From the NCBI RefSeq assembly GCF_021391495.1, contig NZ_CP090063.1:496001-560000 (forward strand): a DNA stretch of 64,000 bases, written 5' to 3'. Below are positions 32,434-41,355 of the stretch, piece by piece (within the stretch, counting starts at the first letter, position 1; the number at the start of each line of letters is the position of its first letter). The notes beneath the pieces were generated by a model. That model was not told the DNA's origin. It ran no database searches and saw only the letters and a program-made list of their open reading frames with translations. This DNA comes from Amycolatopsis acidiphila. Its GTDB lineage: Bacteria; Actinomycetota; Actinomycetes; Mycobacteriales; Pseudonocardiaceae. The translations under genes were made by a program, and so were the position numbers.

Positions 32434-33138
32434 TTGTTTCGTGAAGCCAAGTTCGCGGTAGACCCGCCCGATGGTGTGCTCGCAGTAAGTACGCGGTTGG
32501 CGCGCGGGGAAGGACGCCGTGGCAAGGGAACGGTGCCCCGTCGGGCGGCGGGGAGGGCAACCTGCGGGCCTGTTGCCATCGGGCGGCACGGCATGGTGCC
32601 CGAGGACGAGGGGTTCCTGGAGCCCGAACGGCCGGGGCATCCCTCGGATGTGGGTGCCTTCCTGGGCGCTCCGGGTGGAACGCCCAGGAAGGGCCCGCCA
32701 GCAGTGTGATCGTTCCGAAAGGGGGCTGGCGAGTTCGAGCATGCGCCACCCCGTGTGGCCGCTTTTCGGGCGGTGGCGGCGTGCCGCGGCCGGGTGGATC
32801 CAGGGGCAGCGGGCTGTGCGCAGCAACGCCGAAACTGTCGTATCCCGGCCGTAGTGTCGCCTCAGGCTCGCTGAGCTGGAGGTTCGCATGAATTTTGATC
32901 CGGGTTGACCAACCACGCCATCGTCATGCCGGCCCGGCGGGTGGAACTATGCGCGGTTGAGCCCGTCGTGCACTGGCACGGCGCGCCGCGGGCGTGGTCG
33001 ACGCGCTGATCTTGACGACCTCCGTCGGGTCACACGCCCGCCGGCCGAACAGAAACACCGGATCGGGGTGCTTCCCCTTCTGCCTACTAGTGAGTAGGGT
33101 GCTTCAGATCTGACTGGTCGTGGTCTTTAGGAGACGCA
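32434..33138. other. Gene-free stretch after attR, with one hairpin
   Basis: No supported gene. Open frames here encode low-complexity Arg/Pro strings on both strands. A 12-bp perfect hairpin, CCTTCCTGGGCG at 32657-32668 against CGCCCAGGAAGG at 32681-32692, may be a terminator. Near 33087 a small palindrome (CCTACT, AGTG, AGTAGG) precedes the lipase gene and may be its operator. Confidence 0.5.
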
Positions 33139-34104
33139 TTGAAGCGTGTCGCATTGCGGTGTGGCGGGTTGGTACTCGCGGCCATGCTGGCCTTGGTACC
33201 GACCACGGCCAGCGCGCAGGAAACCGTCGTGTACTCGGGGCTCGCGTCCCTCGCCAACGGCGCGCTGCGGCCCGACACCGACCCGGCAGGCGCCAACGAC
33301 TGGAGCTGTCGCCCCTCCGCGGCGCATCCGCGGCCGATCGTCCTCGTGCACGGCACGATCGAGAACAAGACGTACAACTGGTACACCCTTTCGCCCCTAC
33401 TGCGGAACGCCGGCTACTGCGTCTTCGCCCTCAACTACGGCGAGCTCTCCGGCCTCCACGTCGGCCTGCCCGGCTCGCTGCACACCTACGGCGCGGCTGC
33501 GGTCGCCGGTGCCGCCAATGAGCTCGACGCCTTCGTGGACAAGGTGCTCGACGCGACCGGGGCGTCCAAAGTGGACATCGTCGGGCATTCGCAGGGCGGC
33601 ATGATGCCCCGCTACTACCTCAAGTACCTCGGCGGCGCCGCGAAGGTCGACAAGCTGGTCGCGCTCGCACCGTCCAACCACGGCACCACCGTTGACGGGC
33701 TGGCGAAGCTGCCTGGCGTGCCGTACCTGCTGACCACCGGGCTCGGGCCGGCGGTGCAGGACCAGATCGCGGGCTCGGACTTCCTGCGGGACCTCAACGC
33801 GGGCGGCGACACCGTGCCCGGCGTGACCTACACCGTCATCGAGAGCCGCTACGACGAGGTCGTCACGCCGTACACCTCGGCGTTCCTCACCGGCCCGAAC
33901 GTCACGAACATCCTGCTGCAGGACCAGTGCGTGACCGACACGAGCGAGCACCTCGGCATCTCCTTCGACGCGATCGCGCTGCGGGACGTGCTGAACGCCC
34001 TCGACCCGGCGAACGCGAAGGCGCCGAACTGCACGCTGACCCTGCCGATCAACGGCGGCGGCTTCGAGGAGCAGATGCTGGCCGCCGGTACCTGGACGCC
34101 GTAG
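33139..34104 (+). CDS. Secreted class 2 lipase/esterase
   Basis: This 321-aa protein is read from a TTG at 33139 with TAGGAG five bases upstream. The signal peptide is LKRVALRCGGLVLAAMLALV, cleaved near ASAQ. The alpha/beta hydrolase core shows RPIVLVHGTIENKTYNW (oxyanion strand), nucleophile Ser151 in DIVGHSQGGMMPRYYL, and late acid/His regions (ESRYDEVVTP; TSEHLGISFD). This is the lipase class 2 family (Streptomyces LipA-like), which hydrolyses triacylglycerols or esters outside the cell. It is the first chromosomal gene to the right of the element. Confidence 0.86.
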   Translation: MKRVALRCGGLVLAAMLALVPTTASAQETVVYSGLASLANGALRPDTDPAGANDWSCRPSAAHPRPIVLVHGTIENKTYNWYTLSPLLRNAGYCVFALNYGELSGLHVGLPGSLHTYGAAAVAGAANELDAFVDKVLDATGASKVDIVGHSQGGMMPRYYLKYLGGAAKVDKLVALAPSNHGTTVDGLAKLPGVPYLLTTGLGPAVQDQIAGSDFLRDLNAGGDTVPGVTYTVIESRYDEVVTPYTSAFLTGPNVTNILLQDQCVTDTSEHLGISFDAIALRDVLNALDPANAKAPNCTLTLPINGGGFEEQMLAAGTWTP

Positions 34105-34161
34105 CTGCCACGGGCACTCCAGATGCCGGCCGGCGACCGGCCGGCCGGCATCGAGGCCGGA

Positions 34162-34536
34162 CTACAGATACGGCCGCGTGATCATCTCGATCCCGTGGCC
34201 AGACGGGTCCTTGAAGTAGACCCCTCGCCCGCCGTGTTCGGTGTTCGTTTCGCCGGAACGCTTCAGGTGCGGGTCCGCCCAATGCTCGATACCCCGGTCA
34301 CGGATGCGGGCGTACGCGCGGTCGAACAGCTCGTCGTCCACCAGGAAGGCGTAGTGCTGCATCTGGATCTCCACCGGCGGCTCGGCGAACTGCAGCAGGA
34401 CACCGTCGTCGAGCAGGATGTTCGTGAACACACCCCACGACGGGGCTTCCTCGGCCTCGAACAGCTCCCGGAAGAACCGGGCCGACTCGTGCCTGTCCTT
34501 GGCCGCGATGATGGTGTGGTTGAACTTGGCGGAAAT
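34162..34536 (-). CDS. VOC/glyoxalase-family protein, apparent ATT start
   Basis: The conserved reading frame begins ISAKFNHTIIAAKDRHESAR, the normal VOC start, but no ATG, GTG or TTG exists between the upstream in-frame stop and this point. GAGGAG stands six bases before an ATT at 34536, so I call an ATT start, giving 124 aa. A GTG at 34431 would remove the first strand-helix unit. The C-terminal repeat RGVYFKDPSGHGIEMITRPY contains the metal-binding Glu. Role likely small-molecule lyase, dioxygenase or resistance-type binding; not known. Confidence 0.75.
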   Translation of the reverse strand: MSAKFNHTIIAAKDRHESARFFRELFEAEEAPSWGVFTNILLDDGVLLQFAEPPVEIQMQHYAFLVDDELFDRAYARIRDRGIEHWADPHLKRSGETNTEHGGRGVYFKDPSGHGIEMITRPYL

Positions 34537-34565
34537 GAGTGTCTCCTCGAACTGTCGGAGTCAAC

Positions 34566-36101
34566 CTAACCGGCACCTCCGGCCTGCGGCAAGCTCCGCC
34601 AGAGATCGCAGTTGTGCTCGGCGCCCAGCTGCCGGTACGAGATCGGCACCGACGCGCCGCCCGCTCGCAGTGACAGGGTCAGCTTCGCTCCGTTGTAAGC
34701 GGGCCACGGCGATGAGCCGGGCGCGAACGGCCGGCCGGAGCGGATGAAGGAACCCCAGTACCGCACCATATCCGCCGACAACCGCCGTTCCGAGGCGTCG
34801 AACGTGGGCGCGATCGGGGTGCCGTTGTCGAAGCTCGGCCACAGGTAGGCGAGTTCCGCCGCATGCCCGGCGCCCCACACGTAACCAGGGGTGGGCGCGA
34901 GACCGGGGCCCGTGCGATGGTCGAACTGGTAGGCGTAGGTGCGGGTCCAGCCGGCGAAGGTGGTCACCAGATCACTCGTGCTGCATCCGCCGATGCCGCC
35001 GACCAGGCCGGAGTCGGTCATGATCGCGCCGATCAGGTAGGCCGCGGTGAACTGGTCGGCGTGCGAAGGCCAGGGATAACGCGACAGCACCCGCTCGTCG
35101 AAGGTCGAGGTCACCCAGGATTCGTACTGCTCGCGGGTGGCGCCGACGAACCCCTGGGCGAACGTCCTCCCCTCGTCGCGGTTCGCCCCGACCATCAGGG
35201 GCACGCGGCCGAAGTCGCCCGTGCGGACGGCGGTGTCCGGCGGTCGCGGCAACACCGGCACCCTGCTGACCAGCGACGCCGAGGTCGACGCATCGACCAG
35301 CCGGGAAGCGGGCAGCGCACGCAGGCAGGCGACGTCGGCGCAACCGAGCGACTGCGCGACCGTCACCCCGGCCTGTTCGGCCTGCGGCAACGGCGTGCTG
35401 ATGCACGATCCACTTTGGATGATCGCGCGCTGGAAGAGCCCGCGCGAGGAAGGGGACGCCAGATGCGCGCAGGTGGAGAAGCCACCCGCGGACTCGCCGC
35501 CGAGGGTCACCTGGGCCGGGTCACCGCCGAAGGCGCTGATGTTCTGCCGGACCCAGCGCAGTGCGGCCTGCTGGTCCATGAACCCGTAGTCGCCCGACTG
35601 ACCCGCCTCGGCCGTCAGCCCCGGATGCGCGAGGAACCCGAACAGGCCGAGGCGGTAGTTCAGCGTCACCACGACGACGCCGTTCGTCTTCGCGATCAGG
35701 CTGCCGTCGTGCTGGTTGGAGCTGCCGTTGACCAGGCCGCCGCCGTGGATCCAGACGAACACCGGCAACTTGTCCGCCGCGATCGGGCGCTGGACGTTGA
35801 GGTACAGGCAGTCCTCGTCCTCCGAACGCGGCCCGTTGGTGCTCGCCTGCGCCGGGCAGCGGTTGCCGTAGGCGACGGCGTCGCGGACTCCGGTCCACGA
35901 GGCGGGCGCCGCGGGCGGCCGCCAGCGCAGGTCACCGATCGGCGGCGCGGCGTACGGAATGCCCAGGAAGCTGTCGACACCGGACGACGAGCTGCCACGG
36001 ACGACGCCGGAAGCGGTCCGGGCGACCGGGGCGGCAGCCGCGGTCGCCGTGCCCGTGGCGAGCAGCAAGAACGCGATCAGCAGGGCAACGACCTTCTTCA
36101 C
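34566..36101 (-). CDS. Secreted type B carboxylesterase
   Basis: This 511-aa protein with signal peptide MKKVVALLIAFLLLATGTAT (cleaved near AAAA) has the type B esterase signatures: SFLGIPYAAPPIGDLRW, EDCLYLNV, FVWIHGGGLVNGS (oxyanion hole), and nucleophile Ser in VTLGGESAGGFSTC at about residue 203. A Glu in NRDEGRTF and a late His in WGAGHAAELAYLW complete the triad. The length is typical. Its ATG overlaps the GH3 stop by four bases, so the two secreted hydrolases are one operon and may act on the same plant or glycolipid material. Confidence 0.92.
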   Translation of the reverse strand: MKKVVALLIAFLLLATGTATAAAAPVARTASGVVRGSSSSGVDSFLGIPYAAPPIGDLRWRPPAAPASWTGVRDAVAYGNRCPAQASTNGPRSEDEDCLYLNVQRPIAADKLPVFVWIHGGGLVNGSSNQHDGSLIAKTNGVVVVTLNYRLGLFGFLAHPGLTAEAGQSGDYGFMDQQAALRWVRQNISAFGGDPAQVTLGGESAGGFSTCAHLASPSSRGLFQRAIIQSGSCISTPLPQAEQAGVTVAQSLGCADVACLRALPASRLVDASTSASLVSRVPVLPRPPDTAVRTGDFGRVPLMVGANRDEGRTFAQGFVGATREQYESWVTSTFDERVLSRYPWPSHADQFTAAYLIGAIMTDSGLVGGIGGCSTSDLVTTFAGWTRTYAYQFDHRTGPGLAPTPGYVWGAGHAAELAYLWPSFDNGTPIAPTFDASERRLSADMVRYWGSFIRSGRPFAPGSSPWPAYNGAKLTLSLRAGGASVPISYRQLGAEHNCDLWRSLPQAGGAG

Positions 36102-38464
36102 CGGACCACCACCGAATCCCGCCGGCGCACGTCCCGCGACGACGAACCGACCTCGACCGAACGCTTTCCCGCCACCATCCGCCAGCCGTCCGACCAGTAC
36201 GACAGCGCCCGGTCCGGGATCTCCAGCCGGACCTTCCGGGACTCACCGGGCCGCAGCTCGACGCGCACGAAGGCCGCGAGCTGCCGGGCCATCGGTACCG
36301 GGGCGGCCGCGGGCGGCCCGACGTAGACCTGCGCGACCTCGGCGCCCGTGCGGTCTCCGCTGTTGCGCAGCACGAACTCGACCTGCCGGCAGTTGACGGA
36401 AAGGTCGCTGTAGTGGAACCGCGTGTAGGACAAGCCGTGGCCGAACGGGAAGAGTGGCGCGACGTTCATCGCGTCGTAGTAGCGGTAGCCGACGAAGATG
36501 CTCTCGCTGTACTGGGCGTGCTCGTCGACGCCGGGGTAGCGCTCGGGCGGTGCGGTCGGCGCGTCCTCCGGCCGTTTCGGGTACGTCTCCGGCAGCTTGC
36601 CGCCGGGGTTCGCCTCACCCAGCAGCAGCGCGGCGGTCGCGTCGGCGCCTTCCTGTCCGGGGTACCACATCTGCAGCACAGCGGCGGTCCCCGGCAGCCA
36701 CGGCATCGTGATCGGGTCGCCGGTGTTGAGCACGACGACCGTCCGCGGGTTCGCCGTCGTGACCGCGGTCAGCAGCACGTCCTGGTTGTCGGGCAGCGCG
36801 AGGCCGGTTCTGTCCTGGCCCTCGGTGCCCTCGGTGCCCTCGTTGAAGGCGAAGGCCAGCACGGTCCGCGCGGACTTCGCCAGCCGGACGGCATCGTCGA
36901 CCGCCTGCTGTCGCCGCGCCGGGGTCACCCAGGCCAGCCGGACCTGCACGGGCGTGTCCGCCGCCCCGGTCGCCGTGACGGCGAACCGCCGCGGCCGCCC
37001 GGCGACGAGGTGGACCACGGCACCCGCGTTTCCGAGGCCGTCGGCTGTGCTGAGCAACCTGCTGTTGCCACCGAAGATGGCCCCGACCGAGTCGATCAGC
37101 GTGCCGTCGAGCGTCAGTGAGATCCCGCCCTGGAACGACTGGACGGCGCCTGCGCCCTGGATGCGCAGGTCGTAGTCGCCGGTCTCGGGTGCGGTGATCG
37201 TGCCGGTCCAGGTGCGCGTCGTCCCGGCAGGCAGGGCGTTCGTGCCCGTGTAGTCGATCGCACCGGTCGACAGGGCCGAGGCCGGGACGGCGGCGCCGTC
37301 GAGATCGACGCCCGTGGCGTACGGCAGGTCGCGGCCCGCACGGCGGGCCAGTGCGTCGAGCGGGCTCTCCGCGGAGGCCGGTATGACGTGTGCGCTGCCG
37401 CCGCCACCGACCAGCGGGCTCCGCGCGGTCGGACCGGTCACCACCACCGAGCGCAGGTCGGCCAGCGGCAGCGTGTCACCTTCGTTGCGGAGCAGGACCG
37501 CACCCGCCAGTGCGATCCGGCGGGCGGCCGCCGCGTGCCGGGCCGAATCGAGTGCCGGACCGAGGATCCGGCGGACCGAAGTGTCCACAACGGACTCGGG
37601 CAGGCTGCCTTCCCGCACGGTCGCGACCAGGCTCGCGTAGTTCGCGCCGCTGGGCATTTCGAGGTCGAGCCCGGCTCGGATCGCGGGCTCGGCACCCTGC
37701 GTGGCGCCCCAATCGGACATCACGAACCCGGTGAACTTCCAGTCCGCGCGCAGGATCTCGGTCAGCAGGTAGGGGTTCTCCGACGCGTACACGCCGTTGA
37801 CCCGGTTGTACGACGCCATCACGGCGCCCACGCCGGCCCTGACCGCGGCCTCGAAAGCAGGCAGGTAGATCTCCCGCAGCGTGCGCTCGTCGAGGTCGGC
37901 GCTGACCGTCTGACGGCCGTTCTCGAAGTTGTTGGCCGCGTAGTGCTTCACAGTGGCGATGACCCCGGTTTCCTGGATGCCGCGCACCTCCGCGGCGAAC
38001 AGATCGCCGGCCAGCAACGGGTCTTCGCCGAGGGTCTCGAAGTTCCGGCCCGCCTGCGGGACGCGGACGAGGTTCGTCATCGGCGCGAGCAGCACGTCCT
38101 GGCCGAGTGCGCGCCCCTCCTCGCCGACGACCTGCCCGTACTGCCGGGCGGTGTCGGGATCGAACGTGGCGGCCAGTGCGACCGGCGCCGGGAGCGCGGT
38201 CGCGTGCCGGGCGACCCGGACTCCCGCCGGGCCGTCGGACAGGCGCACCTCGGGAATGCCGAGCCGCGGCACGCCGGGGAGGTAGCCGGCCTGCCCCGGG
38301 GAGGCCGGGTCGGTCGCGCCATGCAGCATCGCGACCTTTTCCTCGAGCGTCATGGCCCGGACGGGCTCGTCGACGTCGCGTCCGCCCGATGCGAAGGCCG
38401 GGACGGCGGGGGAGAGGGCAACCGCGGCGGTGGCGAGGAGCAGGGCTCGACGGTTCAGATCCAA
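36098..38464 (-). CDS. Exported glycoside hydrolase family 3 (beta-glucosidase type) with PA14 insert
   Basis: I start it at a TTG at 38464, eight bases after GAGGCGGTGG, giving MDLNRRALLLATAAVAL, a twin-arginine-like signal; a GTG at 38476 or 38518 is possible. The 788-aa protein has the GH3 N-domain (VRLSDGPAGVRVARHATALP; VKHYAANNFENGRQTVSADL) with nucleophile Asp in TGFVMSDWGATQG. The C-domain (VVVTGPTARSPLVGGGGSAH) carries a PA14-type beta insert (TWTGTITAPETGDYDLRIQG), and a fibronectin-III-like end follows. It hydrolyses beta-linked glucosides or similar. Operon with the carboxylesterase. The exact substrate is unknown. Confidence 0.9.
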   Translation of the reverse strand: MDLNRRALLLATAAVALSPAVPAFASGGRDVDEPVRAMTLEEKVAMLHGATDPASPGQAGYLPGVPRLGIPEVRLSDGPAGVRVARHATALPAPVALAATFDPDTARQYGQVVGEEGRALGQDVLLAPMTNLVRVPQAGRNFETLGEDPLLAGDLFAAEVRGIQETGVIATVKHYAANNFENGRQTVSADLDERTLREIYLPAFEAAVRAGVGAVMASYNRVNGVYASENPYLLTEILRADWKFTGFVMSDWGATQGAEPAIRAGLDLEMPSGANYASLVATVREGSLPESVVDTSVRRILGPALDSARHAAAARRIALAGAVLLRNEGDTLPLADLRSVVVTGPTARSPLVGGGGSAHVIPASAESPLDALARRAGRDLPYATGVDLDGAAVPASALSTGAIDYTGTNALPAGTTRTWTGTITAPETGDYDLRIQGAGAVQSFQGGISLTLDGTLIDSVGAIFGGNSRLLSTADGLGNAGAVVHLVAGRPRRFAVTATGAADTPVQVRLAWVTPARRQQAVDDAVRLAKSARTVLAFAFNEGTEGTEGQDRTGLALPDNQDVLLTAVTTANPRTVVVLNTGDPITMPWLPGTAAVLQMWYPGQEGADATAALLLGEANPGGKLPETYPKRPEDAPTAPPERYPGVDEHAQYSESIFVGYRYYDAMNVAPLFPFGHGLSYTRFHYSDLSVNCRQVEFVLRNSGDRTGAEVAQVYVGPPAAAPVPMARQLAAFVRVELRPGESRKVRLEIPDRALSYWSDGWRMVAGKRSVEVGSSSRDVRRRDSVVVR

Positions 38465-38621
38465 TATGAGTACCACCGCCTCTCGTCGTTGGTCGGCGGG
38501 TGATTTGGTGTGACGCACAACATATTGGGCGAACCGGGTGGAACGGAAGACCTAGTGGTCGGTAGGTAGTAACGGATCGATAAAGAGCCTGGTCAGAGTA
38601 TCGATTCGTCGAGGAGTTCCT

Positions 38622-38635
38622 ACCGAGCACTCGGT
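38622..38635. promoter_or_regulatory. TetR-type operator ACCGAG-CA-CTCGGT
   Basis: A perfect 14-bp palindrome 24 bases before the tetR ATG, in the gap between the GH3 operon and tetR, flanked by partial outer symmetry (GTTCC/GGGAAC). This is the common actinomycete TetR half-site. It probably autoregulates tetR and may control the divergent GH3 operon. Confidence 0.7.
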
Positions 38636-38658
38636 CGGGAACTTCTTAGAGTGAGGTC

Positions 38659-39264
38659 ATGACCCCTCGGAAGCCGACCAGGCGCGGCGAGCGTACCCGC
38701 TCCGCGATCCTGGCCGCCGCGATCCCGCTGTTCGCCCGCCACGGCTACCGCGGAGCGCCGCTGGCGTCGGTCGCGGACGCGGCCCGGCTCACCCAGCCCG
38801 GCCTGCTGCACCACTTCCCGTCGAAGGAGCACCTGCTGATGGCGGTGCTCGAGGAGCGCGACCGCGAGAACATCCGGTGGATGAGCGAAACGTGGTACGA
38901 CGGCGGCAGCGCCGCGCTGCGCACCCTGGTCTCCCTGGTCGCGCACAACGCCACCACGCCCGAGCTGGTGCAGCTGTTCACCGTGCTCGTCGGCGAAGGC
39001 GTTTCGGAGAGCCATCCGGCGCACGAGTACTTCGCGGACCGCTGTGCGCGGCTGCGCCAGGGCATCAAGCGGGCGGTGCAACAGGGGCAGGACACCGGCG
39101 AGTTCCGGTCCGATGTGGACCCGGCGGTGTTCGCCTCGCTGCTGCTGGCGGTGATGGACGGGCTGCAGATCCAATGGCTGCTCGACCGGGACCGGGAGAT
39201 GCCACCGGTGTTCGAGAAGTTCGTGGACATCCTGCTCGAGCAGCTCGCGCCGGCGCGGGGCTAG
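38659..39264 (+). CDS. TetR-family regulator
   Basis: This 201-aa protein has its DNA-binding domain at residues 10-56: RTRSAILAAAIPLFARHGYR, VADAARLTQPGLLHHFPSKE. The ligand domain is helical with an acidic C-terminus (VFEKFVDILLEQLAPARG). It lies 9 bases before the SDR gene and probably forms an operon with the SDR and the flavin reductase; the operator at 38622 is just upstream. Effector unknown. Confidence 0.88.
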   Translation: MTPRKPTRRGERTRSAILAAAIPLFARHGYRGAPLASVADAARLTQPGLLHHFPSKEHLLMAVLEERDRENIRWMSETWYDGGSAALRTLVSLVAHNATTPELVQLFTVLVGEGVSESHPAHEYFADRCARLRQGIKRAVQQGQDTGEFRSDVDPAVFASLLLAVMDGLQIQWLLDRDREMPPVFEKFVDILLEQLAPARG

Positions 39265-39273
39265 GCTCCGGCC

Positions 39274-40047
39274 ATGGCTGAACTCTTTTCCGTGGCGGGC
39301 AAGACAATCCTGGTGACCGGTGGTTCGCGCGGCATCGGCGAGATGATCGCCCGCGGCATGCTCGACGCGGGCGCGCGGGTCCTCATCTGCTCCCGCAAGC
39401 CCGGCGCCGCGGCAGCCGTGGCCGCCGAGCTGTCGAAGACCGGCGAATGCCACGCGCTGCAGGCCGACCTGACCTCGGGCGAGGACATCGCGAAGCTGGC
39501 CGAAGCGGTCGGCGAGCACTTCGGCGGCAAGCTCGACGTGCTGGTCAACAACGCCGGCACCACCTGGGGCGCGCCGCTGGAGGAGTTCCCGGCCAAGGGG
39601 TGGGAAAAGGTCCTCTCCACCAACGTGACCGGGGTCTTCGAGCTGACCAAGGCGCTGCTGCCGGCGCTGCGGGCCGCCGGGGACAAGCCCGCCCGGGTGA
39701 TCAACATCGGCTCGGTCGACGGGCTGCGGGTACCGCCGTTCGAGAACTATTCGTACTCGGCGAGCAAGGCCGCGGTGCACATGCTGACCCGGCACCTCGC
39801 CAAGCGGCTCGCAGGCGAGGCGATCACCGTCAACGCGATCGCGCCCGGGTTCTTCCCCAGTGACATGACGGGGTTCCTGCTCGCCGAACCCGGTGGGCAG
39901 CAGGCGATCGAGGGAACCGTCCCGCTGGGCCGGCTCGGCGGGCAGGACGACATCGCTGGTACGGCGATCTTCCTCTCCTCGGCCGCGGGCGCGTACCTCA
40001 CCGGCGCGGTGCTTCCGGTGGACGGCGGGCTGTTCGGCTGCGGCTGA
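39274..40047 (+). CDS. Short-chain dehydrogenase/reductase (RhlG-like)
   Basis: This 257-aa classical SDR has NAD(P)-binding TGGSRGIGEMI at residues 15-25, with ICSRKPG suggesting NADPH preference, NNAGTTWGAP, the catalytic Ser in INIGSVDGL, and Tyr-x3-Lys in YSYSASKAAVH near residue 160. The tail PGFFPSDMTGFLL and GAVLPVDGG are family-typical. The best general match is to the RhlG/3-oxoacyl reductase-like group; the substrate is unproven. It follows tetR with minimal spacing. Confidence 0.9.
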   Translation: MAELFSVAGKTILVTGGSRGIGEMIARGMLDAGARVLICSRKPGAAAAVAAELSKTGECHALQADLTSGEDIAKLAEAVGEHFGGKLDVLVNNAGTTWGAPLEEFPAKGWEKVLSTNVTGVFELTKALLPALRAAGDKPARVINIGSVDGLRVPPFENYSYSASKAAVHMLTRHLAKRLAGEAITVNAIAPGFFPSDMTGFLLAEPGGQQAIEGTVPLGRLGGQDDIAGTAIFLSSAAGAYLTGAVLPVDGGLFGCG

Positions 40048-40105
40048 TCAGCGACGTGTCCGATTGCCGCCAGCTTCCACCGTTTTCCGTGACGAGACTG
40101 GCGGT

Positions 40106-40771
40106 ATGACGCACACCCGAATCGAACCCGGCATCCTGTACTTCGGCACCCCGGTGGTGCTGATCTCGACCCGCAACGAGGACGGCTCGCCGAACCTCGC
40201 ACCGATGTCGTCGGCGTTCTGGCTCGGCTGGCGGGGCGTGCTCGGGCTGGGCGCGCGCTCGAAGACGTCGCAGAACCTGCTGCGGACCGGCGAATGCGTG
40301 CTGAACCTGCCCTCCGACGCGCTCGCGTCCCAGGTCGACCGGCTCGCGCTGACCACCGGCTCGAACCCCGTCCCGGCGCGCAAGGCCGAGCGTGGCTACC
40401 GGCACGAGGGCGACAAGTTCGGCCGCGCCAGGCTGACCCCGGTCGCGGCCGAGGCCGTTTCGCCGCCGCGCGTGGCCGAGTGCCCGGTCAACCTCGAGGC
40501 CGTCCTCGAAGCGGTGCATCCGATCGGCGAGGGCGGCGCGACGCTGACCTTCGAGGTGCGGATCCTGCGCGTGCACGTCCACGAGGACATCCGCGTGCCG
40601 GGTACGGCCGACCGCATCGACCCGGACCGCTGGCGCCCGCTGATCATGAGCTTCCAGCACCTGTACGGGCTCGGCCCGCGCGTGCACTCCTCGACGCTCG
40701 CGCAGATCCCCGAGCGCCTCTACCGCGGGCCCGACATCGAGCGTGCCCGCGAGGAGGCCAGGGTCGGCTAG
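40106..40771 (+). CDS. Flavin reductase-like FMN-binding split-barrel protein
   Basis: This 221-aa protein is taken from the ATG at 40106. Its N-terminus shows the split-barrel FMN site: GTPVVLISTRNEDGSPNLAP, MSSAFWLGWRGVLGLGARSK, TSQNLLRTGECVLNLPSD. The C-terminal part (FEVRILRVHVHEDI) is also family-typical. Such proteins reduce flavins for partner monooxygenases or bind FMN themselves. It lies 58 bases after the SDR gene, same strand. The stretch 40772-40914 that follows shows no supported gene. Confidence 0.82.
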   Translation: MTHTRIEPGILYFGTPVVLISTRNEDGSPNLAPMSSAFWLGWRGVLGLGARSKTSQNLLRTGECVLNLPSDALASQVDRLALTTGSNPVPARKAERGYRHEGDKFGRARLTPVAAEAVSPPRVAECPVNLEAVLEAVHPIGEGGATLTFEVRILRVHVHEDIRVPGTADRIDPDRWRPLIMSFQHLYGLGPRVHSSTLAQIPERLYRGPDIERAREEARVG

Positions 40772-40914
40772 GGGGTGCCGCAAAGGCTGGTCGATGGGCT
40801 TCGTGATCCAGGTGGTTCCTGGTGGTGCCGGGGGGTTGTACTCGGGTGAATTCTCGGTGCCGTCCAGGGGCCATCTGGGCGCGGAGAGCGTGATTGAGCC
40901 TTTGCGGACGCTCC

Positions 40915-41277
40915 CTAGATCTCGACGAGCACGAGCTGGTTGCCGTCGGGGTCGCGGAACGTGAACATGGGCGGAACTCCTTGCCAGCGAAGGACTTCCG
41001 CGTCCACGTCGACCCCGGCGGCAGTCAGGGCCTCGTGGTCGGCGCCGGCATCGGAACTGGTGAAGCGGATGCCGGTGTCGACCCCGCCCTGCCCGGCGAC
41101 CAGGGCGACCGACGTCGCCGACCCCGGCGGCGCGACCTCGAGCCAGCGCGTGCCGCCGCCGAACGTGCCGTCGCGGCGCTTCTCGAACCCGAGGGTGCCC
41201 ACGTAGAACTCGAGCGCCCGCTCCTGGTCGGCGACGGGGATCGCCACGGTCGTGATGCCGTTGATGAGAGTTGTCAT
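40915..41277 (-). CDS. VOC/glyoxalase superfamily protein
   Basis: This 120-aa protein starts at the ATG at 41277 (MTTLINGITTVAIPVADQER). It has paired beta-alpha-beta modules: LEFYVGTLGFEKRRDGTFGG, RWLEVAPPGS, then MFTFRDPDGNQLVLVEI with the metal-ligand Glu. It is a small cytoplasmic dimer of the VOC fold; activity could be lyase, dioxygenase or drug-binding. A start fifteen bases upstream is possible. Unrelated in sequence to the VOC gene at 34162. Confidence 0.83.
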   Translation of the reverse strand: MTTLINGITTVAIPVADQERALEFYVGTLGFEKRRDGTFGGGTRWLEVAPPGSATSVALVAGQGGVDTGIRFTSSDAGADHEALTAAGVDVDAEVLRWQGVPPMFTFRDPDGNQLVLVEI

Positions 41278-41355
41278 ACCGGTGCAGACCACGCGCCGGC
41301 CGGGAAGTCATCGGCGGATGTCGGACTCCGCCGGTCGGCTCCCGGGTGCGACCGC

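Noticed and set aside
32395..32916. Minus-strand frame of 173 codons after attR
   Set aside because: Low-complexity, no ribosome binding site, overlaps the terminator hairpin; no family resemblance.
40772..40914. Minus-strand stretch reading NPPAPPGTTWITKPIDQP
   Set aside because: It looked like a protein fragment, but no start, family or extent could be supported.
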